Positions 36,413-44,832 of a DNA stretch of 64,000 nt are shown here, one piece after another. Origin of the DNA: an uncultured Prevotella sp. Its GTDB lineage: Bacteria; Bacteroidota; Bacteroidia; Bacteroidales; Bacteroidaceae. The stretch spans positions 1 through 64,000 of the forward strand of contig CAKQMS010000008.1 in the NCBI GenBank assembly GCA_934254985.1, read 5' to 3'. The position numbers and the translations under genes were made by a program. Numbering within the stretch: position 1 is the first letter of the stretch; each line of letters opens with the position of its first letter. The notes below the pieces were generated by a model. It ran no database searches, was not told the origin of the DNA, and was given only the letters and a program-made list of their open reading frames with translations.

Positions 36413-36982
36413 ATGAAAAAGTTATTATTGGCAGCTGCTTTCGTAGTAGCTTCATTGAGCGCAAACGCTCAGGTTTATCTTGGTGGTGGTGTAAGTTTTC
36501 ACTCTACAGATCCAGGTGAAGGCGATACAAAGACAACTATCAACCTTATCCCAGAACTTGGTTACAAGTTGGATGACAAGCTCTCTATCGGTGTAAAGCT
36601 CGGTCTTGAGCACTCTAAGCAGGGAGATGCTTCTTCTAACGATTATACATTCGAGCCATACGTACGTTACACTTTCGCTAAGTGGAACAAGGTAGGTTTC
36701 TTCGGTGAGGGTGGCTTCGGTTACAAGCACTTCGAAGACAAGGTAGAAGATAAGGTAGGTGGCGCTACTGTTTCTGTAAAGACAAAGGCTAACGCATGGT
36801 ACATTGGTGTTCGTCCAGGTGTTTCTATCGATGTTACAAAGAACCTCACTTTCCTCACAAAGATTGGATGGTTGGGCTACACAAGCTACAAGAAAGATGT
36901 TGATGGCGCTGAAGCAAGCACAGACCTCGGTCTTGATTTGAGCGGTGAGAACCTCCAGTTCTCTCTCGTTTACAACTTCTAA
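36413..36982 (+). CDS. Small outer-membrane beta-barrel protein
   Basis: 189 aa with signal peptide 'MKKLLLAAAFVVASLSANAQ'. The mature part is about eight alternating amphipathic strands ('VYLGGGVSFHST', 'TINLIPELGYKLDDKLSIGVKLGLEHS', 'YTFEPYVRYTFAKW', 'VGFFGEGGFGYKHF', 'NAWYIGVRPGVSIDV', 'LTFLTKIGWLGYTSY') ending in the C-terminal aromatic 'QFSLVYNF', as in OmpX/OmpW-sized porin-family barrels. Codon use looks highly optimised and the promoter/terminator pair is strong, so it is probably abundant. Function unknown. Confidence 0.88.
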   Translation: MKKLLLAAAFVVASLSANAQVYLGGGVSFHSTDPGEGDTKTTINLIPELGYKLDDKLSIGVKLGLEHSKQGDASSNDYTFEPYVRYTFAKWNKVGFFGEGGFGYKHFEDKVEDKVGGATVSVKTKANAWYIGVRPGVSIDVTKNLTFLTKIGWLGYTSYKKDVDGAEASTDLGLDLSGENLQFSLVYNF

Positions 36983-37019
36983 TAGAAAAGTAGAATTTGT
37001 TTTAAGTTAATACAACTAT

Positions 37020-37058
37020 GGGGGACAAGTCTGATCGAGACTTGTCCCCCTCTTTTTT
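37020..37058 (+). terminator. Strong terminator after the beta-barrel gene
   Basis: A perfect 13-bp stem GGGGGACAAGTCT / AGACTTGTCCCCC with a GATCG loop and a following CTTTTTT. Confidence 0.92.
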
Positions 37059-37230
37059 CCCACTTAAGGAACGCCCATTTATAGTATTTGTAGCGTATTT
37101 TCCTAATAAACGCAAGAGAAAAACTATATAATCATCAAATTTGATAATTATAGGTGTAGCTATGTAGTAAGTAGCTTTCATTCAACGACTTAACTATCTT
37201 CATCCGTTTTCGAAGCTATGCTTCGAGCAA

Positions 37231-37316
37231 TCTATGCTTTCTATCAAAGATTCCTATGCTTTCTGTCAAACATCTCTTTGCTTACTATCAAATGTCAATA
37301 TGATTACTATCAAATA
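37231..37316. repeat. Four imperfect 22-bp tandem repeats
   Basis: Units starting at 37231, 37251, 37273 and 37295 share the pattern TATGCTTTCTATCAAA / TTGCTTACTATCAAAT. They lie in the 355-bp gap between the barrel-gene terminator and the end of the AbiEii-like gene; the rest of the gap (37060-37230) shows nothing clear. Confidence 0.6.
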
Positions 37317-37336
37317 TAATTTAATTCCAAGATTCA

Positions 37337-38188
37337 TTATAAATCAATTTCTTCTGTAGCAGAGCGAAACACTTCTGAAATGACTTGCCATGTTCTAATC
37401 ACTTGATCATAATTCAAACCCGATTGTGAATTAAGAGTTTGGCTTATCAAAGAGCTTCTCTCCTCCAACTGTAATTCCTCGTCAATTTTGTCTGCATAAT
37501 ATGTAAGTTGGTCTCGGTTCAATAACTTTACCAAATCGTTTGCCAGCCAATAGCCACCAGCCACATATTCATCAAAATCTTCCCAATCATACACTTCCAT
37601 ATACGTTTCTCGACTCAAGTTTGCCATAAGGTAGTTATCCAATATGAACGACATATCCTCTGCATCCTTGTTTGTAGTTAGATGTCTGTCCATCCAAGCA
37701 TTGAACTTCAGCAAGAATAATCCATGCAAAGAAGCTATCTTTAAGGTAAATTTGTCATCAATACTAACCGTTATCGCATCAGAAAGCACTTCATCAAACC
37801 CTTTTACGGACATGGCAATCGTTTCTTCGGGTGGCCAATAGATGTTGTCATCTTCCTTGGCGACATATCCGTACGGAACAACATCTATCTCATAGTCACC
37901 ATAATAGAAGCGTTGGGTTTTTGCCTTGTCTTTCTCGAAACCATCCGCAATCAAACTATTTTTGATTTTGTCAAATTCCTGCCAGTTTGGAACAGCTATA
38001 GCCAAATCCAAGTCTCTTGTCTTTCTACGTGATGACGTGTTCAGCATCTGCTGCATGATTATATCTCTGGCGGTGGCTCCTATGACAAAGAAGTCATGAT
38101 CCATTTTACGGAAGCTATCTGTAAGCTTCTCCAACAAGTCCACAAGGAATGGATTGTTTATCTTTTCACTCGAAATCTTTAAGCTCAT
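37337..38188 (-). CDS. AbiEii-like nucleotidyltransferase toxin (type IV TA)
   Basis: Predicted toxin of a type IV toxin-antitoxin/abortive infection pair. The nucleotidyltransferase core is visible: 'HDFFVIGATARDIIM' then 'RKTRDLDLAIAVPNWQEFDKI' (DxD-type metal site, residues ~55-60) and 'YYGDYEIDVVPYG' (third acidic residue). Helical C-terminal half with 'KIASLHGLFLLKFNAWMDRHLTTNKDAEDMSFILDNY', where K and D match the AbiEii-type tail. 283 aa. Overlaps the antitoxin gene by 23 bases at 38166-38188. By analogy with AbiEii/MenT it may add nucleotides to RNA or bind GTP; the target is unknown. Confidence 0.85.
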   Translation of the reverse strand: MSLKISSEKINNPFLVDLLEKLTDSFRKMDHDFFVIGATARDIIMQQMLNTSSRRKTRDLDLAIAVPNWQEFDKIKNSLIADGFEKDKAKTQRFYYGDYEIDVVPYGYVAKEDDNIYWPPEETIAMSVKGFDEVLSDAITVSIDDKFTLKIASLHGLFLLKFNAWMDRHLTTNKDAEDMSFILDNYLMANLSRETYMEVYDWEDFDEYVAGGYWLANDLVKLLNRDQLTYYADKIDEELQLEERSSLISQTLNSQSGLNYDQVIRTWQVISEVFRSATEEIDL

Positions 38189-39185
38189 TCCTTAATATGC
38201 GTTGCGCAGCCTCCAAGCAGCGACTGTTGCCACTACCCATCAAGTCTGCATAGATTAATATAGCCGGAACTGTTCTGTTGTCTGTTTCCCAATTCCAAAA
38301 TTTGTTGTACAGATGAATTTCCCCATTTGCATCTTGCTTAACGACACCTGTTCGTATAAGATGTGCTGCAGGTATTTCCGTGTATATGTCGAAAATTCCT
38401 GGTTGTAAGTAGCCATCCGTCAAGTTTGCGGCAGGTTCTCCTCCCCATGACATACCCTTTGGCAATGCAATGTTTTTCCACTCACTTCTGTTCTCTTCTG
38501 TTCTAAATGCCATTGTGCCTACCAACAATTTGGGTTTCAATACTTCATTGTAATTGCTTACCCATAAGTCAAGCAGTTGCTTTTTATCTTTTATTATGCG
38601 ACCATTTTTAGTGTCACAAACAAAGCCACGTCTTGCAAGTTCATCCAAAACGTTTTTCACGCTTCCCAAAGATACACCAATTTGCTCTTTTATCTCTCGG
38701 TAAGGCTTCTTTATATTGTCTGCATTTTGCAGCAGATAAAACACGACCTTCAATCCTGCATCTTGAAACACAGGATAGGTTTTCACCTTGGATTCTATAT
38801 TTTTCCTGCCTTGATTAAATATTTGGAAAATCAAGTTTCCTGCCTTTGTATATCTGACAAGACAGTTTCCTGCACAGTCCAGATAGTTGATACCTCTGTT
38901 TGCCAATTCTATTGATACCTGTGGCGTGACGTATTGCGTAACAAGCAAGATTTGCTGCTTGTCATTGTTCATAGTTTGCATAGTCGCTAATGTCGGATTT
39001 AATGTAGCCTTGGTTATGTTTTCCCTTACATGACACAAAAAATCTACATTCATTATCTTAACAGTGACATAATTTTCATTGGTACAATTTCCTTTGACGG
39101 CTGTTGCTGACACAACATCCCCCATAGGAAGGCTTGCTCTAAGAGCATCCAATGCTTGGTTTATTATGATATTGTTTGCCATCAT
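38166..39185 (-). CDS. AbiEi-family antitoxin/transcriptional repressor (type IV TA)
   Basis: 339 aa. Middle segment 'AGLKVVFYLLQNADNIKKPYREIKEQIGVSLGSVKNVLDELARRGFV' (residues ~140-190) is a winged helix-turn-helix, as in AbiEi antitoxins that repress their own operon. The C-terminal region ('GGEPAANLTDGYLQPGIFDIYTEIPAAHLI...TVPAILIYADLMGSGNSRCLEAAQRILRNEL') is the AbiEi antitoxin domain. N-terminal ~120 residues are a small alpha/beta domain. First gene of the pair; the upstream region carries six TGTTCAAT-type sites around the -7 box, consistent with autoregulation. Two ATGs in a row (39185, 39182). Confidence 0.87.
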   Translation of the reverse strand: MMANNIIINQALDALRASLPMGDVVSATAVKGNCTNENYVTVKIMNVDFLCHVRENITKATLNPTLATMQTMNNDKQQILLVTQYVTPQVSIELANRGINYLDCAGNCLVRYTKAGNLIFQIFNQGRKNIESKVKTYPVFQDAGLKVVFYLLQNADNIKKPYREIKEQIGVSLGSVKNVLDELARRGFVCDTKNGRIIKDKKQLLDLWVSNYNEVLKPKLLVGTMAFRTEENRSEWKNIALPKGMSWGGEPAANLTDGYLQPGIFDIYTEIPAAHLIRTGVVKQDANGEIHLYNKFWNWETDNRTVPAILIYADLMGSGNSRCLEAAQRILRNELKDFE

Positions 39186-39196
39186 TTTATATTATT

Positions 39197-39327
39197 TGTT
39201 CAATATATCAGTTGTGTTCAATTTGATTGAACACTGCAAAGATAATGAACAAAACTTAAACGAACGAACTTTTTGTTCAATATTTCATCTTGTTCAATAC
39301 TATTTAACATAGTGCGAAGATTGAACA
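39197..39327. promoter_or_regulatory. Operator array of TGTTCAAT sites at the abiE promoter
   Basis: Six exact 8-mers: TGTTCAAT at 39197, 39215, 39274 and 39291, and its complement ATTGAACA at 39226 and 39320. Sites 2 and 3 form a perfect 19-bp palindrome (TGTTCAATTTGATTGAACA, 39215-39233) next to the -7 box at 39237-39244 (minus TATCTTTG). Position fits negative autoregulation by the AbiEi-like protein, as known for streptococcal AbiE. Confidence 0.75.
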
Positions 39328-39392
39328 GGGATATTTTCAGAAATATAATTCCCGAAAAGTGACACAAATGACAAAAAACGGGAATGCTCGAA

Positions 39393-39420
39393 CATTGCGC
39401 TCGCTTGCACTATCTTTTAA
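39393..39420 (+). repeat. Promoter-module repeat copy, decayed -7 box
   Basis: CATTGCGCTCGCTTGCACTA followed by TCTTTTAA; same module as 39474-39501 and as the ends of the 76-bp repeats, but the final G of the -7 box is lost. Confidence 0.65.
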
Positions 39421-39473
39421 TAAGATAGGCGGCGCTCGGGAATGAAAAACAAAAACTGCGTGTTTTGTTTTGT

Positions 39474-39501
39474 CATTCCACTCGCTTGCACTATCTTTGC
39501 A
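39474..39501 (+). repeat. Promoter-module repeat copy with -7 box for the SDR gene
   Basis: CATTCCACTCGCTTGCACTA followed by TCTTTGCA. It includes TATCTTTG at 39492-39499, 33 bases before the ATG at 39532, so this repeat is probably the promoter of the SDR-PAP2 operon. Confidence 0.7.
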
Positions 39502-39531
39502 AAATAATCCCGAAACAGACATTTCTATATA

Positions 39532-40524
39532 ATGAAGATACTTATTACTGGCGCCAGCGGCTTCATTGGCAGTTTTATAGTCAAAGAAGCCTTAGACAAA
39601 GGCATGGACGTATGGGCAGCCATACGCAAGAGTAGTCCGCTTACTTATCTCACCGACAAGAGAATAAACCTTATAGAGCTCGACTTGGGCTCAGAAGACA
39701 AACTGAAGGAACAACTAAAAGATCATAATTTCGACTATGTGGTGCATGCTGCAGGTGTGACGAAATGTATGAACCCCGAAACATTCCGCAAGGTGAACAC
39801 CCAAGGCACAATGAACCTGGTGAATGCTATCAAGGCTCTTGAAATGCCTATAAAAAAGATGGTTTATCTGAGCTCGCTAAGCATTTTCGGTGCAATAAAA
39901 GAGCAGATGCCTTATCAGGAGATTACCGATGGCGACACTCCACAGCCTAATACCGAATATGGCAGAAGCAAGTTGGCTGCAGAACAATTCCTCGACAGTC
40001 TAACGGACTTTCCTTGCGTTACGCTTCGCCCTACTGGCGTTTACGGACCAAGAGAGAAAGACTATTTCTTGATGGCAAAGAGCATAAAACAGCATATTGA
40101 CTTTGCTGTAGGCTACAAGCAGCAAGACATCACTTTTGTGTATGTGATGGATGTGGTGCAGGCGGTGTTCTTGGCTTTAGAGAAGGGAGAGAATGGCAGA
40201 AAATATTTCCTTTCTGATGGCAACGTGTATCGCTCAGCCGACTTCAGCAACTATATACACGAAGAACTGGGGAAACCATGGTGGCTACGCATTACGGCTC
40301 CAATATGGGTGCTAAAGGTGGTGACTACGGTTGCCGAGATGATGGGCAAAGCCACAGGAAAGGTGTCGGCACTAAACCGCGACAAATACAACATACTGAA
40401 ACAGCGCAACTGGCGTTGCGACATTATGCCTGCAATAAAGGAATTGGGCTATAAGCCAGAATACGACCTTAAGCGTGGCACTCACGAAACAATAAAATGG
40501 TATAAGGAGAACAACTGGCTATGA
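39532..40524 (+). CDS. Extended short-chain dehydrogenase/reductase (epimerase type)
   Basis: NAD(P)-dependent Rossmann enzyme. 'MKILITGASGFIGSFIVKEAL' (TGxxGxxG), 'VVHAAGVTKC' and the active-site 'TEYGRSKLAAEQFL' (YxxxK), plus 'VTLRPTGVYGPREKDYF'. C-terminal ~80 residues contain a hydrophobic stretch 'WWLRITAPIWVLKVVTTVAEMMG' that could contact the membrane. 330 aa. The stop overlaps the next start by 4 bases (ATGA), coupling it to a PAP2-type lipid enzyme. An extended SDR in Bacteroides (BT_0972) is known as a 3-ketosphinganine reductase; this could be an equivalent, but sugar epimerase or sterol-dehydrogenase-like roles are not excluded. Confidence 0.85.
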   Translation: MKILITGASGFIGSFIVKEALDKGMDVWAAIRKSSPLTYLTDKRINLIELDLGSEDKLKEQLKDHNFDYVVHAAGVTKCMNPETFRKVNTQGTMNLVNAIKALEMPIKKMVYLSSLSIFGAIKEQMPYQEITDGDTPQPNTEYGRSKLAAEQFLDSLTDFPCVTLRPTGVYGPREKDYFLMAKSIKQHIDFAVGYKQQDITFVYVMDVVQAVFLALEKGENGRKYFLSDGNVYRSADFSNYIHEELGKPWWLRITAPIWVLKVVTTVAEMMGKATGKVSALNRDKYNILKQRNWRCDIMPAIKELGYKPEYDLKRGTHETIKWYKENNWL

Positions 40525-41507
40525 AAAAGAAGAATCCTATACTCGAAATATTCAGCATAGAAAAGAAGCCTCAACGTGGACTCTTCGCCATAGAATGGGT
40601 GGTGGTGGCATATACTGTGCTCACGCTATTAACGGTGCTCTTTATATCTACCAAGCTTCAGCATCCCGACGCCATGATATGGGGCAGACTGCGAGTGTTG
40701 GCTTGCACTCTCGGATTGTGGCTTGTATACAGGCTGTTGCCATGTGGAGCCACAAGGTTGCTTAGAATATTGGTGCAGTTGGCATTATTAGGATGGTGGT
40801 ATCCCGATACTTTCGAGATAAACAGAGTGTTCCCTAACCTCGACCATATCTTTGCTTCGGCAGAACAGAGCGTATTTGGCTGCCAGCCTGCCCTATTGTT
40901 CCACCAAGCCATGCCGTGGCATTGGTTTAGCGAGCTGATGGACCTTGGCTACGCCAGCTATTATCCGCTTATAGCTATGGTGGTGGTGTATTATTTCTTC
41001 TGTCGCTATGCTGAGTTTGAGCGAGCATCGTTTATCATCCTTGCCTCATTCTTCGCCTACTACGTGATTTATATCTATCTGCCAGTTACCGGACCGCAGT
41101 ATTACTATCAGGCTGTAGGAATGAGCGATATTGCACAGGGAATATTCCCCAACCTTAACGACTATTTCTCCACCCATGCTGAACGCATGATAAGTCCGGG
41201 ATGGAAGGACGGATTGTTCTACCACTTTGTAGAGCAAGCCCACGATGCAGGCGAACGTCCAACGGCAGCTTTCCCAAGTTCGCATGTTGGTGTGACAACG
41301 ATTCTGATGCTATTGGCATGGCACAGCGGTTCAAAGAAATTGCTGCTTTTCATGTTGCCATTCTATGTGCTGATGTGCTTTGCCACGGTTTACATCCTTG
41401 CCCACTATGCCATCGATGCAATAGCAGGATTGATAACAGGTGTGGCTTTCTATTTCCTGTTTCTATGGCTTTCTAAAGGCATGATAATAGGAAAGAACGC
41501 ACGATAA
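40521..41507 (+). CDS. PAP2-superfamily membrane phosphatase/phosphotransferase
   Basis: 328 aa, about six membrane helices. PAP2 signature residues: 'TAAFPSSHVGVTTILML' (PSSH) and 'ATVYILAHYAIDAIAGLITG' (Hx3D), similar to inositol-phosphorylceramide or phosphatidylglycerophosphate-type lipid phosphotransferases. A periplasmic loop 'GPQYYYQAVGMSDIAQGIFPNLNDYF...HDAGERPTAAFPSSH' precedes the motif. Probably acts on a lipid phosphate at the outer face of the inner membrane. Operon with the SDR gene suggests membrane-lipid, possibly sphingolipid, synthesis. Confidence 0.85.
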   Translation: MKKKNPILEIFSIEKKPQRGLFAIEWVVVAYTVLTLLTVLFISTKLQHPDAMIWGRLRVLACTLGLWLVYRLLPCGATRLLRILVQLALLGWWYPDTFEINRVFPNLDHIFASAEQSVFGCQPALLFHQAMPWHWFSELMDLGYASYYPLIAMVVVYYFFCRYAEFERASFIILASFFAYYVIYIYLPVTGPQYYYQAVGMSDIAQGIFPNLNDYFSTHAERMISPGWKDGLFYHFVEQAHDAGERPTAAFPSSHVGVTTILMLLAWHSGSKKLLLFMLPFYVLMCFATVYILAHYAIDAIAGLITGVAFYFLFLWLSKGMIIGKNAR

Positions 41508-41531
41508 TTAGTTTATGTGGCGAAAAATAAT

Positions 41532-41539
41532 TAACTTTG
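41532..41539 (+). promoter_or_regulatory. Candidate -7 box for the miaB operon
   Basis: TAACTTTG 34 bases before the miaB ATG at 41574, just after the PAP2 gene. Confidence 0.5.
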
Positions 41540-41573
41540 CAGCCATAATATAAATATGTATATATAGAAAAGA

Positions 41574-42905
41574 ATGAAAAAATTATATATTGAGACTTAC
41601 GGATGCCAGATGAATGTTGCCGACTCTGAGTTGGTGGCATCAATAATGAAGATGGCAGGATACGAGGTGTGCGACAACGAAAACGAAGCCGACGCCATAT
41701 TCCTTAACACTTGCTCTATTCGCGAAAATGCGGAAAACAAGGTAATTAATCGCCTCGACATTCTGCACGCTATGGGCAAGAAGCGCGAAACACCACTCAT
41801 CATCGGAGTGCTGGGATGTATGGCAGAGCGCGTGAAAGACGACTTGATACAGAACCACCATGCCAACTTGGTATGTGGACCAGACTCATATCTCAACTTG
41901 CCTGATATGATAGCGCAATGCGAAAATGGCACCAACGCTATCGACATCAAGCTATCGTTGACAGAAACCTATCGCGATGTAATACCACAAAGATTGGGCG
42001 GCAACCGTGTGAGCGGATTTGTAAGCATCATGCGTGGTTGCAACAACTTCTGCCACTATTGCATCGTGCCTTACACTCGTGGACGTGAGCGTAGCCGCGA
42101 TGTAGAGAGCATATTGGCTGAGGTACGCGACCTTCACGACCGTGGCTTCAAAGAGGTTACACTATTGGGACAGAACGTTAACTCGTATGGCTTGTTGCCT
42201 AATGGTTCACGCCCAGAGAATGGAACTTCGTTTGCCGAACTATTGCGCACGGTAGCCCATGAGGTGCCAGATATGCGTGTGCGCTTCACCACCTCTAATC
42301 CTGAGGATATGACAGAAGACATTCTTCACGCTATTGCCGACGAGCCAAACATCTGCAAGCATATCCACTTCCCTGTGCAGAGCGGAAGCGACAAGATATT
42401 GAAGCTCATGAACCGCAAATATACACGCCAGGAATATCTCGACCATGTGGAGGCGATAAGAAGAATTATCCCTGGTTGCGGACTCACTACCGACATCTTT
42501 GTTGGCTATCATGACGAGACTCCTGAAGACCATCAGCAAACTCTCGACCTTGTACGCGAGGTAGGTTTCGACTCTGCCTTTATGTTTAAATATTCTGAGC
42601 GCCCTGGCACCTATGCAGCTAAGCATTTGCCTGACAACGTTTCTGAGGAAACAAAGATAGAGCGACTCAACGAGCTTATACAGCTTCAGACTCAGATGAG
42701 CGCTGAGCGCAACAAGCAAGACGAAGGCAAGGTATTTGAGATATTGATAGAATCGTTTGCTAAGCGCAGCCGTGAGCAGATGATGGGACGCACAGAGCAA
42801 AACAAGGCTGTAGTAATAGCTCGCAACAACCATAAGCCTGGCGACAGAGTTAAAGTGCGCATCACAGGCTCTACTTCGGCTACTCTCTTTGGAGAGGAAA
42901 TTTAA
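41574..42905 (+). CDS. miaB: tRNA 2-methylthio-N6-isopentenyladenosine synthase MiaB
   Basis: Radical-SAM enzyme adding a methylthio group to A37 of tRNAs reading UNN codons. N-terminal UPF0004 domain with 'YIETYGCQMNVADSE', 'NTCSIRENAENKV' and 'GVLGCMAERVKDDL' (three Cys for cluster 2), the radical-SAM motif 'MRGCNNFCHYCIVPYTRGRERSR', and a C-terminal TRAM domain 'ILIESFAKRSREQMMGRTEQNKAVVIA'. 443 aa, normal. First gene of the five-gene envelope operon. Confidence 0.97.
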   Translation: MKKLYIETYGCQMNVADSELVASIMKMAGYEVCDNENEADAIFLNTCSIRENAENKVINRLDILHAMGKKRETPLIIGVLGCMAERVKDDLIQNHHANLVCGPDSYLNLPDMIAQCENGTNAIDIKLSLTETYRDVIPQRLGGNRVSGFVSIMRGCNNFCHYCIVPYTRGRERSRDVESILAEVRDLHDRGFKEVTLLGQNVNSYGLLPNGSRPENGTSFAELLRTVAHEVPDMRVRFTTSNPEDMTEDILHAIADEPNICKHIHFPVQSGSDKILKLMNRKYTRQEYLDHVEAIRRIIPGCGLTTDIFVGYHDETPEDHQQTLDLVREVGFDSAFMFKYSERPGTYAAKHLPDNVSEETKIERLNELIQLQTQMSAERNKQDEGKVFEILIESFAKRSREQMMGRTEQNKAVVIARNNHKPGDRVKVRITGSTSATLFGEEI

Positions 42906-42931
42906 TATCAACGCAAAGAGAGAGAATACCA

Positions 42932-44785
42932 ATGAAAGAATTCCTGCAAATACTAAAGCGGTTTGTGCCGCCATACAAGAAATTCCTGACGTTGAGCATC
43001 GTCTTCAATATATTGTCGGCAATACTCAACATATTCTCGTTTGCTGCTCTGATACCAATATTGCAAATCTTGTTCCAGGTAGATGGCGGCATTCGTGCCA
43101 ACGACTTGATGACTTGGGACGGCACATGGAGCACAGCAAAAGAGGTGGCTACAAACAACCTGTATTTCTACATACAGAACTTCATAATCGAGTATAGTGC
43201 TTCGACAGCGTTGCTGGTGATAGGATTATTCCTCGCTTTCATGACTTTCCTGAAGACGGGAGCCTACTTCCTTTCGTCAGCCACTATCATCCCTATTCGT
43301 ACTGGTATTGTGCGCGACATCCGCAATCAGCTATACCAGAAGATAAACTCGCTGTCGTTGGGATTCTTTAGCGAAGAGCGCAAGGGCGACATCTTAGCTC
43401 GTATGAGTGGTGATGTGCAGGAGGTTGAAAACAGCATCATGTCGTCGCTCGACATGCTGTTTAAGAACCCTATTCTTATAATCTCTTATTTCGCAGCTCT
43501 TGTGGTTATCAGCTGGCAGCTCACATTGTTTACCATAGTATTTGTGCCATGCTTCGGATGGTTTATGGGCGTAGTGGGCAGAAAGTTGAAAGCCAAGAGT
43601 ACTGAGGCGCAAAGCCTATGGAGCGACACCATGAGCATGGTGGAAGAAACCTTGGGCGGACTACGCATCATCAAGGCTTTCTGTGCAGAAGAAAAGATGA
43701 ACCAAAGCTTTGCTAAGGTGAATGGCGAATATCGCGACCATATCATGCGAGTGAACATTCGTCAGCAGATGGCTCATCCTATGAGCGAATTCTTGGGTAC
43801 AATACTCATCGTGATAGTATTGTGGTTTGGCGGTATCTTGGTGCTCGACTATGGTCGCATCGATGGTCCTACCATCATCTTCTACCTCGTGATGTTGTAC
43901 AGCATCATCAACCCTCTGAAAGACTTCTCTAAGGCTACATACAATATTCCTAAGGGATTGGCTTCTATGGATCGTATCGACAAGATTCTGAGAGCTGAGG
44001 TAGATATTAAAGACAAGGAAAACCCTGAGCATATTGCAGAATTCAAACATCAGATAGAATTCCGCCATGTGTCGTTTGCTTATACCGACCATAATAGCAA
44101 CGAACTGGTGTATGTGCTTAAAGACATAAATCTCGTTATTCCTAAGGGTAAGACAATAGCATTGGTAGGACAAAGCGGTAGCGGAAAGAGTACGATGGTA
44201 GACTTGATTCCACGCTACTACGATGTGCAGGAAGGCGAGGTGCTCATCGATGGCATCAACGTGAAGGATATTGCCGTTCACGACCTACGTCAGCTGATGG
44301 GCAACGTTAACCAAGAGGCTATACTCTTCAATGCTTCATTCAAAGACAACATACGCTTCGGCAAGACCGATGCTACCGACGAAGAAATAGCTAACGCAGC
44401 AAAGATTGCTAATGCCTACGACTTCATTATGCAGTCGGAACATGGTTTCGATACCAACATCGGCGACCGTGGTGGCAGACTATCTGGAGGTCAGCGCCAG
44501 CGTGTGAGCATAGCTCGTGCTATATTGAAGAATCCTCCTATCCTCATCCTCGACGAGGCTACTTCAGCCCTTGATACAGAGAGCGAGCGACTGGTGCAGG
44601 ATGCGTTGGAGAAACTCATGAAGACTCGCACCACAATAGCTGTGGCTCACCGTTTGAGCACTATCAAGCATGCCGATGAAATATGCGTGCTACATGAAGG
44701 TAAGATTGTGGAGCGCGGTTCGCACGAAGAGTTGATAAACAAAGACGGATATTATCGTAAGTTGCACGATATGCAGCAAGTATAA
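42932..44785 (+). CDS. ABC exporter, MsbA-like (fused permease and ATPase)
   Basis: Half-transporter of 617 aa: six membrane helices in residues ~15-330 and a nucleotide-binding domain with Walker A 'VGQSGSGKSTMVDLIP', Q-loop 'GNVNQEAILFNASFKDNIRFG', signature 'LSGGQRQRVSIARAIL', Walker B 'ILILDEATSALD' and H-loop 'VAHRLSTI'. Homodimer expected. Context with an LpxL-type acyltransferase, a phosphotransferase and a GT2 suggests it flips lipid A or another glycolipid across the inner membrane, as MsbA does. Substrate not proven. Confidence 0.92.
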   Translation: MKEFLQILKRFVPPYKKFLTLSIVFNILSAILNIFSFAALIPILQILFQVDGGIRANDLMTWDGTWSTAKEVATNNLYFYIQNFIIEYSASTALLVIGLFLAFMTFLKTGAYFLSSATIIPIRTGIVRDIRNQLYQKINSLSLGFFSEERKGDILARMSGDVQEVENSIMSSLDMLFKNPILIISYFAALVVISWQLTLFTIVFVPCFGWFMGVVGRKLKAKSTEAQSLWSDTMSMVEETLGGLRIIKAFCAEEKMNQSFAKVNGEYRDHIMRVNIRQQMAHPMSEFLGTILIVIVLWFGGILVLDYGRIDGPTIIFYLVMLYSIINPLKDFSKATYNIPKGLASMDRIDKILRAEVDIKDKENPEHIAEFKHQIEFRHVSFAYTDHNSNELVYVLKDINLVIPKGKTIALVGQSGSGKSTMVDLIPRYYDVQEGEVLIDGINVKDIAVHDLRQLMGNVNQEAILFNASFKDNIRFGKTDATDEEIANAAKIANAYDFIMQSEHGFDTNIGDRGGRLSGGQRQRVSIARAILKNPPILILDEATSALDTESERLVQDALEKLMKTRTTIAVAHRLSTIKHADEICVLHEGKIVERGSHEELINKDGYYRKLHDMQQV

Positions 44786-44832
44786 TGTAAGGAACGAACG
44801 TTAAGTATTGAAGATTTAAACAAAAATTGAAG

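Noticed and set aside
37231..37316. CRISPR-like array
   Set aside because: Units are contiguous 22-bp repeats without spacers and no cas genes are present.
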